64,000 nt of DNA from Azorinus chamasolen (GCA_963576725.1 OY755238.1:27000334-27064333), one strand, 5' to 3'. Numbered from the stretch's first letter, positions 40,241-50,632 are shown. Program-made: numbers and translations. Notes: generated by a model not told the origin, from the letters alone.

Positions 40241-40269
40241 GTCAATAGCTTCTTGGAAGCTTGACCGAT

Positions 40270-40660
40270 CCAAAGTTGGGTAAGGGTACAACTGATAGTG
40301 GTCAGTAATTGTCGTCTGCAAAATTATATCGTCTGTTGCGATGACGGAAGTAATGTTTCCTTCAATTTCTCTTGAAATAATGAAATAAATTCCAAAGACG
40401 ATGGATCCTGATTAATTGTTAGGCGTCTTACATGTACATGTATCTAGATCCACACTTGTCGCTAGCATGCAGGAGTTAACTCCTTTAGCGCCAAACACAT
40501 GTTGTCTGTAAACAATGTCGTCTGCTGTAAGTTTCAGAGTAAGTGTCTTCAATTTCTTCTCGAAAACGTAAGTAGCGTGTCAAACAGCTTAGATCCTTAT
40601 TAGACGTCGAGTAAGTCGATGTCTCATCTGGATACAACTGTTGTCAAGGTTATCACATAT
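40270..40660 (+). mobile_element. Two family D copies in series
   Basis: First with TTGTCGTCTGCAAAATTATA and GGATCCTGATTAATTGTTAG; second begins TTAACTCCTTTAGCGCC (40476) and has AAACAGCTTAGATCCTTATT with GTCTCATCTGGATACAACTG. Confidence 0.6.
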
Positions 40661-40725
40661 TCATCAAATGCAGCAGACCCCGTGGGACACTTTCCGGCAA
40701 CTTCAGCAGTGAATGACTTAAAGCT

Positions 40726-40956
40726 TTAACCCCTTCCCTCGTAATCACGCCATTGTAAAAATAATTAAAATCACTTTTTGAAACCAATGTGATAAATAGA
40801 GCATTTGCTCCACAGGAGCAAGTGCTCTATTTATCACAATGGTTTCAAAACTACACAATTCTAAACACTTTTCTCTAGTAAATGAATAAAATGATCCTTT
40901 TCGGTAGATCTATGCAGAGAGATTGGGTCTAAAATAGCCTATGAAGGAATGGGTAA
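40726..40956 (-). mobile_element. Family C MITE
   Basis: TTAACCCCTTCCCTCGTAAT start; hairpin AGAGCATTTGCTCCACAGGA; GGTAGATCTATGCAGAGAGA; end GGAATGGGTAA. Confidence 0.87.
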
Positions 40957-40984
40957 AATAAGAATGGAATATGTTCTCTGTGGG

Positions 40985-41090
40985 AATGAGCCTATTGTAG
41001 GCTCTCGCCAAAGCGGGCCGTTGCTTAATGCAAGATAAAAGTAATACAGTAGCTTTCTGCATAATTTTTGTCAAGCATGAAGCTCAGTCT
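40985..41090. mobile_element. Family A remnant
   Basis: GGCCGTTGCTTAATGCAAGA, AGTAGCTTTCTGCATAATTT, GTCAAGCATGAAGC. Confidence 0.45.
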
Positions 41091-41095
41091 CAGTT

Positions 41096-41322
41096 TTAAC
41101 ACATTCCCTCTTAGTGACGCATTTTGGCGCCTCTATAAAAGTCACATTTTGAAACCATTGGAATAAATAGAGCACTTGCTCCATAGGAGCAAATGCTCTA
41201 TTAATCACAATGGTTTATACTACACAACTCTTAAATTCTCCTTTTCTATCGTTAATGTTCCTTTTTGGTAGATATATTCAAAGATGTTGGGTCTAAAAAA
41301 AGTCCAGGAGGGAATGAGTTAA
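41096..41322 (-). mobile_element. Family C MITE
   Basis: TTAACACATTCCCTCTTAGT to GAGGGAATGAGTTAA; centre CTTGCTCCATAGGAGCAAAT. Confidence 0.87.
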
Positions 41323-41727
41323 ACGTCCTGAATTAGACGGCATGTGAGTGGTAGTATTATAGACAGTTTACTGTATTGGACACACATTGATAAATATAAA
41401 AAGAAACCAGTCTTGCTTTCTTAAAACATTATTATTGCAACATAAGAGTATACATTGTTAGACTACTTGTGCTTAAATAACAAGCTTAAAGATTCATATT
41501 TTAAACGAAAACAGTATTGCATGTAAAACAGTTTACAAAATAATTATGAAATAAAAAATGCCATTGTAAAATAAAATGCCATAGCAAAAAAGACATATAA
41601 TATTGCGACCACTTTCCTCTCTATAACGTTACAGTGTATGGAGTTTACATCATTTCTAGAGTAAAACCTCTATTAACCCATATCCTGCCGAAAATGACGG
41701 CCATCTCGAGATCTAGAGGATAAGGGT
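41323..41727. other. No gene seen
   Basis: AT-rich; a D-like scrap (CCTGCCGAAAATGACGG) at about 41682. Confidence 0.4.
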
Positions 41728-41937
41728 TTAACCCTTTCCTTCATATAAACACCTTTTAATGCCCATGCAAACAGAGTAGAACCAGATCAGACGACTCCTG
41801 TTTTGCTAATGGAAATATATAGATGTGACTCAAGAGTTTCAGCCAATACCGACTTTTTTGTGTGTGTATGTGTGTACAATTCATATACATGATGTCATTA
41901 TTTCTTACATGAATATTCCACCAGGAAGAATTAAGGC
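41728..41937 (-). mobile_element. Family B MITE, reverse
   Basis: TTAACCCTTTCCTTCATATA start, GCAAACAGAGTAGAACCAGA, one arm deleted, CATGATGTCATTATTTCTTA, ATGAATATTCC, TTAA. Confidence 0.75.
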
Positions 41938-42019
41938 AAGCTGCAATTCAAATTACTTTGTATTAAGCAGACATCGGGTTTAAATAATTGTACACACGCT
42001 CATTCATTAAAACTTAACT

Positions 42020-42204
42020 TGATACTCCTGACAGTTCGTGTCTTGCAAACAGAGTAGAACATATATTTCCTGTATAAGCCGTCTGATCAGGATGTGCTCT
42101 GTTTGCTTCAGGAAAAACATATACCTGATTGTACAGTTTCTGCCATGGAAAATAATAGTGTGCTAATATACCATTTGTTAAAACTTGTCTAATTAAAGGG
42201 TTAA
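42020..42204 (-). mobile_element. Family B MITE, reverse
   Basis: GCAAACAGAGTAGAACATAT, GATCAGGATGTGCTCTGTTT, CAGTTTCTGCCATGG, end AATTAAAGGGTTAA. Confidence 0.65.
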
Positions 42205-42332
42205 GCTGTCTGTACAGGGAGGTTGTACTGCAATTTGTCTGCACGCATAATACGGTGTTAATACACGTATAAGTCTCATCAATTAGTGAAACAAGGTACA
42301 TTGTAGACTGCAGACTTTGTGTCCTCCAGCCC

Positions 42333-42371
42333 TACCCCCCCCCCCCCCCCCCCCCCAACACACACACACAT
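42333..42371. repeat. Poly-C and (CA)n run
   Basis: About 20 C residues, then CAACACACACACACA. Length in an assembly may be unreliable. Confidence 0.95.
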
Positions 42372-42597
42372 TAGCAAAATCAGGTTAAATAATGAAAAAT
42401 GACAAAATAAAAATATATAGTTGTGTGTTAAAATGAATTCTGGGAAAATAGTTTAAGGAGCCTATACATGAGAATGAAAAGCACGGAGCGTTTCAATAAT
42501 GAAGATCAAAGATGACCAGTCCATGCTTTGTAAAAGTAGATGACCAGAATCGATGTTATTTGACACTTAACTTTACAGAATTTCATAATACAAATAT

Positions 42598-42840
42598 ACA
42601 AACCATGTAGACTATGATCAGATATCGTTATTGGTTGTAAGAGCTGGTGCAGATATACCAACCATGTAGACTATGATCAGATATCGCTATTGCTTGTGAG
42701 AGCTGGTGCAGATATACTAACCATGTAGACTATGATCAGATATCGCTATTGCTTGTGAGAGCTGGTGCAGATATACTAACCATGTAGACTATGATCAGAT
42801 ATCGCTATTGCTTGTGATAGCTGGTGCAGATATACAAAGT
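42598..42840. repeat. Tandem repeat, about 60 bp x 4
   Basis: Units of AACCATGTAGACTATGATCA, GATATCGCTATTGCTTGTGA and GAGCTGGTGCAGATATACT; nearly identical. Confidence 0.95.
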
Positions 42841-42847
42841 GTTTACC

Positions 42848-43074
42848 TTAACTCATTCCCTCTTAGACTATTTTAGACCCAATCCATTTGAATTAATCTA
42901 CCGAAAAGAGCATTAACTAAGGACAATTAGGTTTTTAGAATTGTGTAGTTTTGAAACCATTGCGATAAATAGAGCATTTGCTCCTATGGAGCAAATGCTC
43001 TATTTATCACATTGGTTTCAATAAATGAGTTTTACAGAGGCGCCAAAATGCGTTACTAGAAGGGAATGTGTCAA
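42848..43074 (+). mobile_element. Family C MITE
   Basis: TTAACTCATTCCCTCTTAGA start, GAATTAATCTACCGAAAAGA, centre TTTGCTCCTATGGAGCAAAT, end AAGGGAATGTGTCAA. Confidence 0.87.
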
Positions 43075-43084
43075 TGTTTGTTCA

Positions 43085-43160
43085 GAGAGTCAAACAGCTT
43101 AGATGCTGAGGGGACGCAAAGTTACTCGGCATCTCATCTAGATCGAAGCTGTTTGAATAA
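43085..43160. mobile_element. Family D hairpin
   Basis: TCAAACAGCTTAGATGCTGA ... CATCTAGATCGAAGCTGTTT; AGTTACTCGG centre. CAGCTT and AAGCTG are changed together relative to CAGTTT / AAACTG. Confidence 0.65.
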
Positions 43161-43579
43161 AAAACACCCGTTTGTCGCTAGCATACAGAGTGTATGAAAC
43201 GAGAGAGAGAGTAGCTAAATCAGTTGGCAAATCATATCCGTACTACAACATGCTGTTTGTTTAGTGTTCATGTCTTTGGGTTAAAAGAACTTAACAATTC
43301 AAACATAAACAATCTAACAATAAAAATATCAATACATGTACATCAAGACATCACAGTTACAATGATTATGCAGAGGACACATTGGTCACAAACAGTAGAA
43401 TATGTATCCTCATATAGTTGAGGAGTTTTCTGCATTACAATACCAGGACGCAGACCCTATGACTTCTTAGCCACACTGTTAGTCCCTACCCTTTACCCCG
43501 CTGTGACAAATAATGTCTGTTCAACATTAGATATGTTCATTGTTGGCTACATCCGAACATGCTTTTGAACAAATATTGA

Positions 43580-43660
43580 CAAAGTGTCAAACAGTTTAGA
43601 TCCTGATGAGACACCGTGTAACTCAGCTTATAATCAGGATCCAAACTGTTTATACATAAG
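43580..43660. mobile_element. Family D hairpin
   Basis: TCAAACAGTTTAGATCCTGA ... AATCAGGATCCAAACTGTTT with centre GACACCGTGTAACTCAGC. Confidence 0.6.
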
Positions 43661-43774
43661 ACTAAGGGTACGGTTAGCGCGATACAATTCGAACCATTTA
43701 TCTATATATGCTTCTTCTAGAGTTAAGCGAAGTTCTGTTTATAATTTCATCCTTTGTGTATCTTGAACTCTTTT

Positions 43775-44200
43775 GGCGTCAAATAATTTTCGTCTGCAAA
43801 CAATGCCGTCTGCTTTAAGATTCATAGATAATCCTTTCTTCATTGTTTTCTCGTATTGCGGTGTCAAATGACTTGGATCCTAATGAGACGCCGAGTTAAC
43901 CCTTTCACCGCCAATGTCGCATAAATGCACCACCACAAATAGTGCAGTCCCAGATCAAACGCCGCCTTTTTTCAGGGACTTCATTTTTTGCCTCAATCTC
44001 TATTTCTATATATGTGCTTTATTCCTTTGAAATTTGCATTTATTTGTATCATTTCTTTAATTTACCGAATGATTTAACAAACTTGGATTGCAGACGACAG
44101 TTAGAAATTTGGCGCCGAAAGGGTTAAGAGGAAACAATTTTGGGTCCAAACTGTTTGCAAATGTAATAAATGATGTGTCCATTGCAGTAAGGATTTAAAG
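43775..44200 (+). mobile_element. Family D copy split by J
   Basis: TTGAACTCTTTTGGCGTC, AATTTTCGTCTGCAAACAAT, GGATCCTAATGAGACGCCGA before J; after it GGTCCAAACTGTTTGCAAAT. Confidence 0.65.
43896..44127 (+). mobile_element. Family J element (TTAA)
   Basis: 232 bp, TTAACCCTTTCACCGCCAAT to GGCGCCGAAAGGGTTAA. AGTGCAGTCCCAGATCAAAC and the J phrase ATATATGTGCTTTATTCCTT match 13761-14014. Sits exactly at the TTAA in the dyad of a D hairpin. Confidence 0.82.
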
Positions 44201-44392
44201 TTTAAAGTCAATTGATTCATAACATGGCAAAAACACTTCTGATATCATTAGTATACCCTGTTAACTAACATTATGCGTAATAAAAGCAACCCCAGTACAA
44301 GTGAAAAGACACGGGCATCCGAGAAATAGCCACTCTCTGGGAAAAGGGGTCTTATTGTTGTGCAAGCAATGTAGGCCACGGCCAGCAGATGT

Positions 44393-44465
44393 GTCATCGA
44401 CTGGGCGTCATCGACTGGGCGTCATCGACGTCATCGACTGGGTGTCATCGACTGGGCGTCTGGTG
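44393..44465. repeat. 14-bp tandem repeat x 4-5
   Basis: Unit GTCATCGACTGGGC; one unit is shortened. Confidence 0.85.
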
Positions 44466-44538
44466 AGGATCTGTATTGCGTGTCACTTATTCTGAATCTG
44501 TAGTAATGTCTTCTCTATCTGTCCATACTTGACAGATA

Positions 44539-44734
44539 TAGTAAAACCTCTCTAAACTGGAATTCTAGTTGAGAAGAAATTAGATATTTTTAGGTGGCTG
44601 CTTAATGCAGGGTGAACGTCATGCGGAAAGCTCCTATAGAGGAGCTTTCTGCATGACTTCAACGCTGCATTAAGCTGCCTGTCTCCAGGACCGATATTCA
44701 TACTAAACTGAACGTCCGGTTTAGAGGGGTTTAC
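44539..44734. mobile_element. Family A2 MITE
   Basis: TAGTAAAACCTCTCTAAACT start; GCGGAAAGCTCCTATAGAGG then AGCTTTCTGCATGAC; end TTTAGAGGGGTTTACG. Confidence 0.87.
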
Positions 44735-44880
44735 GCATCATTATAGACGCGTCATCTGCAATCTGTCTACGCTGTTTGCAGTGCAATAAGACCGAATTCC
44801 CAGAAAACGATTCATATATCACAATCAATATTAACACATCATATATACAGTATAATCATACTGTAACGAGAATCGCCATC

Positions 44881-45080
44881 TTAACTATTTCGCTACCAAA
44901 CTTTGTCGTCTGCAAACTATGTCGTCTTCATCCACTTTGATTGTTTCTTCATACTTTTTTGGTTTAAGAAAACATTATCACAGCATCAGACTGTTTAAAT
45001 CTTGTAACTTGGCGAATCAGCTGGATTCAAACTGTTTTCAAAGTCAATCACAAATTCGTCCATGTCAGCGATAGACTTAA
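44881..45080 (+). mobile_element. Family D MITE
   Basis: TTAACTATTTCGCTACC to GTCAGCGATAGACTTAA. TTTGTCGTCTGCAAACTATG and TGGATTCAAACTGTTTTCAA are D hallmarks. Its last TTAA is the first TTAA of the next element. Confidence 0.75.
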
Positions 45081-45326
45081 CCCTTTCCCTGTTCTACGTT
45101 TATTCCAAATTTCAATACCTACTGAATATTCATTCACAAAAGAGTAATAAAGAAATATTGAAGGTGGAACATTTTAGCCATTTTAGAAAGTAAAGAAACA
45201 TATCTTTCAAATTCTATTAGCAAACAGAGCAGACCCTGATCAGACGGCTCCTCTAGGAGCCGTCTGATCTGGGTCTACTCTGTTTGCAAATGCGTGAAAA
45301 CACGTTTATATGAGGGAAAGGGTTAA
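45077..45326 (+). mobile_element. Family B2 MITE
   Basis: TTAACCCTTTCCCTGTTCTA to ATGAGGGAAAGGGTTAA. Hairpin GCAAACAGAGCAGACCCTGA ... GGGTCTACTCTGTTTGC; centre GGCTCCTCTAGGAGCC. Best B2 copy. Confidence 0.95.
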
Positions 45327-45472
45327 ACAATTACTGAACAAATGCCAACTGGAACATGTGTTAAATACATTGGCATATACCAGTTGCTGACACGAATATA
45401 AGTTTAAAGTGTAATGAGTGTTGGATCTATACGATCATATTTCATAATGTTTCAGATATGATTTCAATGTCT

Positions 45473-45691
45473 TTAACCCTTTACGTCATGAATATTCATG
45501 TAAGAAAAAATGACGTAATACTTGTCAATTATATCTAGTTCTATAATGGCATAGGAAAACTGGACCATGGAAGAAACTGTAATGTCATTACTTATCATTC
45601 CATAAGCAAACAGAGCAGACCCTGATTGAGCCGTCTGACCTGGGTCTACTTTGTTTGAAAAGGCGTAGAAATTTATGGATTAGAGGGTTAA
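45473..45691 (+). mobile_element. Family B MITE
   Basis: TTAACCCTTTACGTCATGAA to TTAGAGGGTTAA; hairpin centre deleted (CTGATTGAGCCGTCTGACCT). Contains TGACGTAATA where other copies have TGACGTCA. Confidence 0.87.
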
Positions 45692-45900
45692 CCCTTTATC
45701 CGATAGCGGCTCGTTTCGATTCCTTTGCAAACAGAATTGACCCAGATCAGACGGCTCCTACAGATGGCTCTTGTTTCTATATGGAATTATAGTTCCTGCA
45801 TTGGCCAAAACGTCCTGTGTTCATATACCATTACAGAAAATTTATCTAGTAATAGTCATGATGTCATTATGTCTTCTATGAATATTCATCTATGTACAAT
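45688..45900 (-). mobile_element. Family B MITE, reverse
   Basis: TTAACCCTTTATCCGATAGC start shares the TTAA of the preceding copy. GCAAACAGAATTGACCCAGA, CAGACGGCTCCTACAGATGG, CATGATGTCATTATGTCTTC, GAATATTCATC. Confidence 0.7.
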
Positions 45901-46152
45901 GTGTAAACACGTTGTTGTGATAGGCTCGTTATATTCCCTGAGTTTCACTGTCGCACCCTTCTACAGTTTCTAACATGGCTGAAATGTTCCGCGTTCGTAT
46001 AACAATTCAAAATTCAGCTGTTTATTATTCATCACATTATTATTTCTCACATGAATTTTCATGGAATGGAGGTTTAAGGTGTTTGCGTGGAAGCCTGGAA
46101 GCGGGGTTACATAAAGACGACTTCTTCCGTTTTATATTGGGCAGAGCACATA

Positions 46153-46379
46153 TTAACTCATTGCCTCATAGGCTATTTTAGACCCAACCTCTTTGAATAA
46201 ATCTACTGAAAAATAGCAGTTATTAGAAAGACGGAAAAAATAAAACAGTATAGTCTTGAAACCATTGTGATAAATCGAGCATTTGCTCCTTGGGAGCAAA
46301 TGCTCTATTTATCACAATGGTTTCAAAAAGTGATATTCACAGAGGCGTAAAAAGGCGTCAATATGAGGTAATGGGTTAA
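46153..46379 (+). mobile_element. Family C MITE downstream of the KLHL gene
   Basis: TTAACTCATTGCCTCATAGG to GAGGTAATGGGTTAA; hairpin centre TTTGCTCCTTGGGAGCAAAT. Ends 23 bp from the KLHL stop codon, so it probably forms most of the proximal 3' UTR. Confidence 0.92.
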
Positions 46380-46402
46380 CAGCGTGCGCAGACTCGACAT
46401 GG

Positions 46403-48009
46403 TTACACTACACCAATAGCATTGTTAAGATGGGCTTTGTCGACTACTATCTTCGCTAGCCCAAAGCACCATCTTGCCGCCGGCATTTCAATCTCCGATT
46501 GCACCTTAGTCGTGGCTGGACTGACCACCATGATGGTTCTAAGGATGGTGTTATCCGGCGTTTTTCCGCCAGCCAGTAATATGTTCCCCAGGTGCTGCAC
46601 GGATTCAAAATGGTGCTGGTTGAACCCTGGTACACGCCCAATCACCTTCCCCATCACATTGTCCTTGTCAGACAACACAGACGGAATTGGCTTGGGTGAT
46701 GTCGGCGAGGGCAGTGCCGGCGTATACCTATCAGATGTTGATGCTTCTTGACCGTCGTCATCCGGCTCCGACGAAAACGACAATTCCGAGAGTGACTCGA
46801 TGCGTTTCCGTGACTTTGATGGGTCCAGGTAAACTATTCTTCCATCAGGTAAAACAATATACACTGAATCATCACAGTGTACAGTCCTGGTGAGGCGACA
46901 GCAGAACGGAAGATCCCCGATTATAGTAGCAGTCTGTGTTCTGGTGTCAAAGCATTGCACTTTATCAGTATCTTTGTCGTTTTCCATGATGCCACCGAAA
47001 ATGTATATATCCTGTCCGATCACAGACACAGACATCGACCTGACTCCGAGTAGAAGCTCGCCCGCGAGCGCCCACTTCTTGGACGGGAGGTCAAATACCT
47101 CGACATTGGTCATGGCGGGAATCGACCCATCCCTCCCACCCATGACATAGATAGAATTCGTCAGCGCGGCCATGGCATGACCACAGCGGCCATGTTGCAT
47201 CGACTGACAAGATTTCCACTTGTTCTTTCCACCTTTGTATACGTACATTCCCGTCATCTTCAGCCAGCCACCGGATACGTAAATATCGGGACCGTGAACA
47301 CAGACAGCAAACTCGTAGCCCGGGTCGTGCGGCAGCGAGGGAAGATAGAACCACTGCTCCTGCTGAAAGCTATAACATATGACGTCCTTCGTGGTTTGGA
47401 AGCGAGGAACAGTTTTGAGAAGACCACCGACGAGAACTATGCAGTCATTTTTGGTGCTCAGCTTTCGTTGCAGAAATCTTCTCGATGAGAATTCGTACCG
47501 CTTGGCAGGGCAAATATGATATTTGAAAGTTTCCTGTATGTATTTGTTAGAACTTGCTTGGATGTCGAAACAGTCGTCGCTGAGTAACTTAAAGAGGTAA
47601 TCCGAAGAAACATTTGGTAATCGGAGCACTTCTAATATTTCCCTTATGTGCGGTTGTCGTTTTACCGGTTCATGCTTTATCCACGTCATTACCGCATCGC
47701 ATACAACCTCCTCGTCCGTCACTTGAAGAAAGTCGCTGCTTATTATGCTGATAATCTCGTCAATTTCCAGCGTTTGGAAATCTTCAGAGGACAGGATTTC
47801 CGTGAAATTATCCAAGAGAGTAGATTGTGCGAGAGCACCAAGTTTTCTACAGTTGTGAGATCTTGCAATCTTCCAAATGCCAATACAGTTGTCACGTGAT
47901 ACTTGGTTGAGTAGAAATTCCTCGCATTGTTCTTGTAGACAGGGTATCTGAAGCATTGATGACGCTCGAAAGATCCTCTCGGCATTGTCGTGGTTCACAA
48001 CGTTGTCGC
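46403..48009 (-). CDS. KLHL exon 3
   Basis: 1607 bases, stop TAA. Acceptor (minus) TTTCTACTGACAG|GCGAC, entering in phase 1 so that GDNVVNHDNAERIF continues YMYT. Holds the end of BTB, BACK and all kelch blades, a common layout for KLHL genes. Confidence 0.93.
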
Positions 48010-48398
48010 CTGTCAGTAGAAATAAATACAGTGGCAACTCGATACTTAGAAGTTTCTTTAATGAACAAGTGACGCCATTTTAAACAGGTGGCTGCTTAAT
48101 GCAGGATGAAAGTCATGCAAAAAGCTCTTAAAGGAGCTTTCAGCAAGACGTTCACCCCGCATTAAGCTGCCACCTGTGTTAAAGATCAATAATGGTACGT
48201 ATTTTGAGTGTTCGAATAATCCAGATTTACTGTATAAACAAAGTGTACGTTTGAATCATACAGATATGTAAAATCTATATTTGTCTTTCATATTGTTATA
48301 CCAAATAATGTCAATATATTCATAAAACATACTCCATATCACCTAGGTTGTGTAACCAGGATTCAGATTGTATGATTTGTTTGATTGTTTATAGTGGT

Positions 48399-48451
<53 letters not shown>

Positions 48452-48563
48452 AGAGAGAGAGAGAGAGAGAGAATGGGGAGGAGGGAGAGAGTTGTAGTAA
48501 GAGAGAGGAGTGATGAGAGAGAGGCGTGGTAAGAGAGTGAGAGCGAGAGAGGGGAAGAAAGAG

Positions 48564-48636
<73 letters not shown>

Positions 48637-49604
48637 AAATATGACAACATGATTGTAGACGAAAGTTACTCACCAGTATACATGTACTTGAGGAGACTCT
48701 CGAACACTGCTGGTTCTATGTCATACAGGGTGACGATACCACCACGAGACTCAATCATGTCATGGCTGAACATCGCCTCAAAGTACGGCGACAGTGCGCA
48801 CAGGACGACCTGAAAATAACAACAGAGAACAGTAAAATTGCTCCTAACTGGAAATCTAGCACAAAATATTGTTAGGCAGGAAGCTGCTTATTGCAGGATG
48901 AAATTCATGTAAACTCTCCTAGAGCTTTCTGTATGACTTTCACCCTGTATGACGCTGCCACCTGTCTCTAAAACTGATATTTATAAGTCCGGTTTAGAAA
49001 GTTTTTATTGTAGCTAATTGCGATGTCAAATGTTCTTTTGACTGTTATCGAACTCAGTAGATAAGATCCAAGGTGAATTGGTTATTGCTGACGTCCTCTA
49101 CTTAATAATTAAGGCATACGAATTTGTTAGAATTTATCTAAAATACTTATCTGTAATTAGAAAGGAAGATAACGTTAAGAGTGGTAATTACCCTATTCCC
49201 TCACATTGAAGCCTATTGACGCCTCTGTAAAAGTCACCGTCTGAAATCATTGTGATAAATAGAACATTTGCTCCCAAGGAGCAAATGCTCTATTCATCAC
49301 AATGGTTTCAAAACGTTGCAGTTCCGAAAAATTCCTTTTTTGTCCCTTTTTCATTAGATTCAGTCAAAGAATAAAGACTCATAATCATGCTGAAACATTA
49401 TTGCTACTACTTTAAATTTGATTATATATGCCGGAAATTAATCCATCTTGCTAAACGTGAGATGAAATGTTCACCTACCTTGTGGCATGGGAAAACCTTT
49501 CCATCCACAACGATAGTAATATCTGCATGGTTTCCAGTTGACAACATATTTTCAAGACCGGAAGTTAGGGTCTGTAGAAACTTCACTTGTGACTCTGGGA
49601 TCAT
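46403..49604 (-). CDS. BTB-BACK-Kelch (KLHL) protein, three exons
   Basis: Exons on the - strand, 49604-49479, 48809-48674 and 48009-46403, join to 1869 bases, 622 residues. The BTB domain is about residues 20-125 (HADITIVVDGKVFPCHK, then VLCALSPYFEAMFSHDM and LLKYMYTG), BACK about 128-228 (NCIGIWKIARSHNCRKL, TDEEVVCDAVMTWIKHE), and the kelch propeller starts near 277 with GG doublets in VLVGGL, IYVSGGW, IYVMGGRDG, IYIFGGI and ILLAGGK. Blade five has no GG (VYIVLPDG). An acidic/Ser/Pro insert (SSEPDDDGQEASTS onward, about 493-540) separates blades five and six. Such proteins are usually CUL3 ubiquitin-ligase adaptors; the substrate is unknown. An in-frame TAA at 49641-49643 lies upstream of the ATG. 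It resembles the KLHL6/24/35 group, but I do not assign a symbol. Confidence 0.92.
48029..48231. mobile_element. Family A4 MITE in KLHL intron 2
   Basis: CAGTGGCAACTCGATACTTA to AATAATCCAGATTTACTG, TA flanks. Stem GGTGGCTGCTTAATGCAGGA, centre AAGCTCTTAAAGGAGCTTT. Its end lies 19 bp from the exon 3 acceptor. Confidence 0.85.
48400..48634. repeat. (GA)n microsatellite
   Basis: Two long GA tracts separated by a GGGGAGGAGGGAGAG-like interruption, in KLHL intron 2. Confidence 0.96.
48674..48809 (-). CDS. KLHL exon 2
   Basis: 136 bases, phase 0 to 1. Acceptor TGTTATTTTCAG|GTC, donor TACTG|GTGAGT (minus strand). Encodes VVLCALSPYFEAMFSHDM, IESRGGIVTLYDIEPAVFE and SLLKYMYT of the BTB fold. Confidence 0.93.
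48830..49010. mobile_element. Family A2 MITE in KLHL intron 1
   Basis: CAGTAAAATTGCTCCTAACT to TTTAGAAAGTTTTTATTG; AGGAAGCTGCTTATTGCAGG arm; shortened centre CTCTCCTAGAGC. Begins 20 bp from the exon 2 acceptor. Confidence 0.82.
49185..49390 (-). mobile_element. Family C MITE in KLHL intron 1
   Basis: TTACCCTATTCCCTCACATT start; hairpin AGAACATTTGCTCCCAAGGA continuing GCAAATGCTCTATT; right end eroded. Confidence 0.75.
49479..49604 (-). CDS. KLHL exon 1
   Basis: 42 codons, MIPESQVKFLQTLTSG onward to FPCHK, donor CACAAG|GTAGGT on the minus strand. The in-frame stop upstream supports this ATG, unless an unseen acceptor lies between them. Confidence 0.85.
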
Positions 49605-49869
49605 GTTTAGCGTGGTTGGTACGTCATTCTGACTTCTTTTTTAAAGCAGTTGTTGCTGATGTTGTTTCTGTTAACCATGCGCACTATTACTCAACACTGT
49701 CTCAAGGTCGGCTTCTGCAAAATACAAACAACACAAGTATTTTATTTCCATTTATGCTCTCCGCACATAGGTTGTCATTATACGAACGCTGAATATTTAA
49801 AGTGGAACAGTCCATCAGTATTTAACTATTGAGTCCATTCAGTTTAAATGGGTTAGATTTGCTAGAAGA

Positions 49870-49985
49870 TTTGAATTACCAATAGTGTAGACCCTGATCA
49901 TGGGTTCGTCTACTAGCCTTCTGATCCGGGTCTAAACTCTTTGCAAATACCAGTGCACTCGTTTCCCGCAGTCACAGCGCTAAGA
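49870..49985 (+). mobile_element. Family H hairpin remnant
   Basis: AATAGTGTAGACCCTGATCA, CTTCTGATCCGGGTCTAAAC, TCTTTGC. Confidence 0.5.
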
Positions 49986-49999
49986 TATAAGTCCGGCCA

Positions 50000-50170
50000 A
50001 TAACAACACTCGATCAGATTTCGCTTAATACAGGACAAAAGTAATGCAGAAAGCTCCTATAGAAGACAAGCTTTCTGAATTACTTTGTGATATGTATTAA
50101 GCTACATCCTGCCTTATAGACCAATAATTAGAGCTCATTTTGATGGTCGTTTAAGACAGTTTCTATTGTA
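50000..50170. mobile_element. Family A copy, left end eroded
   Basis: TCGCTTAATACAGGACAAAA, GCAGAAAGCTCCTATAGAAG, TTAAGCTACATCCTGCC, TGGTCGTTTAAGACAGTTTC. Confidence 0.7.
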
Positions 50171-50632
50171 TAGTGATTTAGATATTGTAGTAAACCATTT
50201 ACCTACAGTTCTGTGCAACATGGAGAACAAATGTTAACTGCGTTTAAATATCGCCATTTGAACAGACTAATATTTGTCCAGGTTAAATAGACAAAAGTTG
50301 GGCTAAAGCTCTCGCACAGTAAATAGTTATGCTCTCGCACAGTAAGTAGTTATGCTCGATTTGCTTTTCAAGTTCTTTTCAGTGCTTGTTTAATCCGGTC
50401 GGTCAATGGCAAGGTGTCAATGTACTTTTGCTTTTTCTTTTCGATTAAATGCAACACTTGAAACATATCACTGACAGAGACCGATACAATATAACAAACA
50501 CACTGTGTAATCTACTTGTAGTTGTAAATCCGCTGTTATCGAAAAAGAGAATGAAAGGGGTGACTACTCGTTCAAGCGTTCTTATTATAAATATGACTAA
50601 ATAGGTATACGGTGATAATTTGTTATGAAGTA

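Noticed and set aside
42598..42840. CRISPR-like direct repeats
   Set aside because: Units are contiguous with no unique spacers, and the sequence is from an animal genome.
45725..45973. 82-codon frame with Cys and hydrophobic residues
   Set aside because: Lies entirely in a reverse family B element.
46422..47899. Open frames opposite the KLHL exon
   Set aside because: Shadows of the real coding strand, which carries BTB, BACK and kelch motifs in order.
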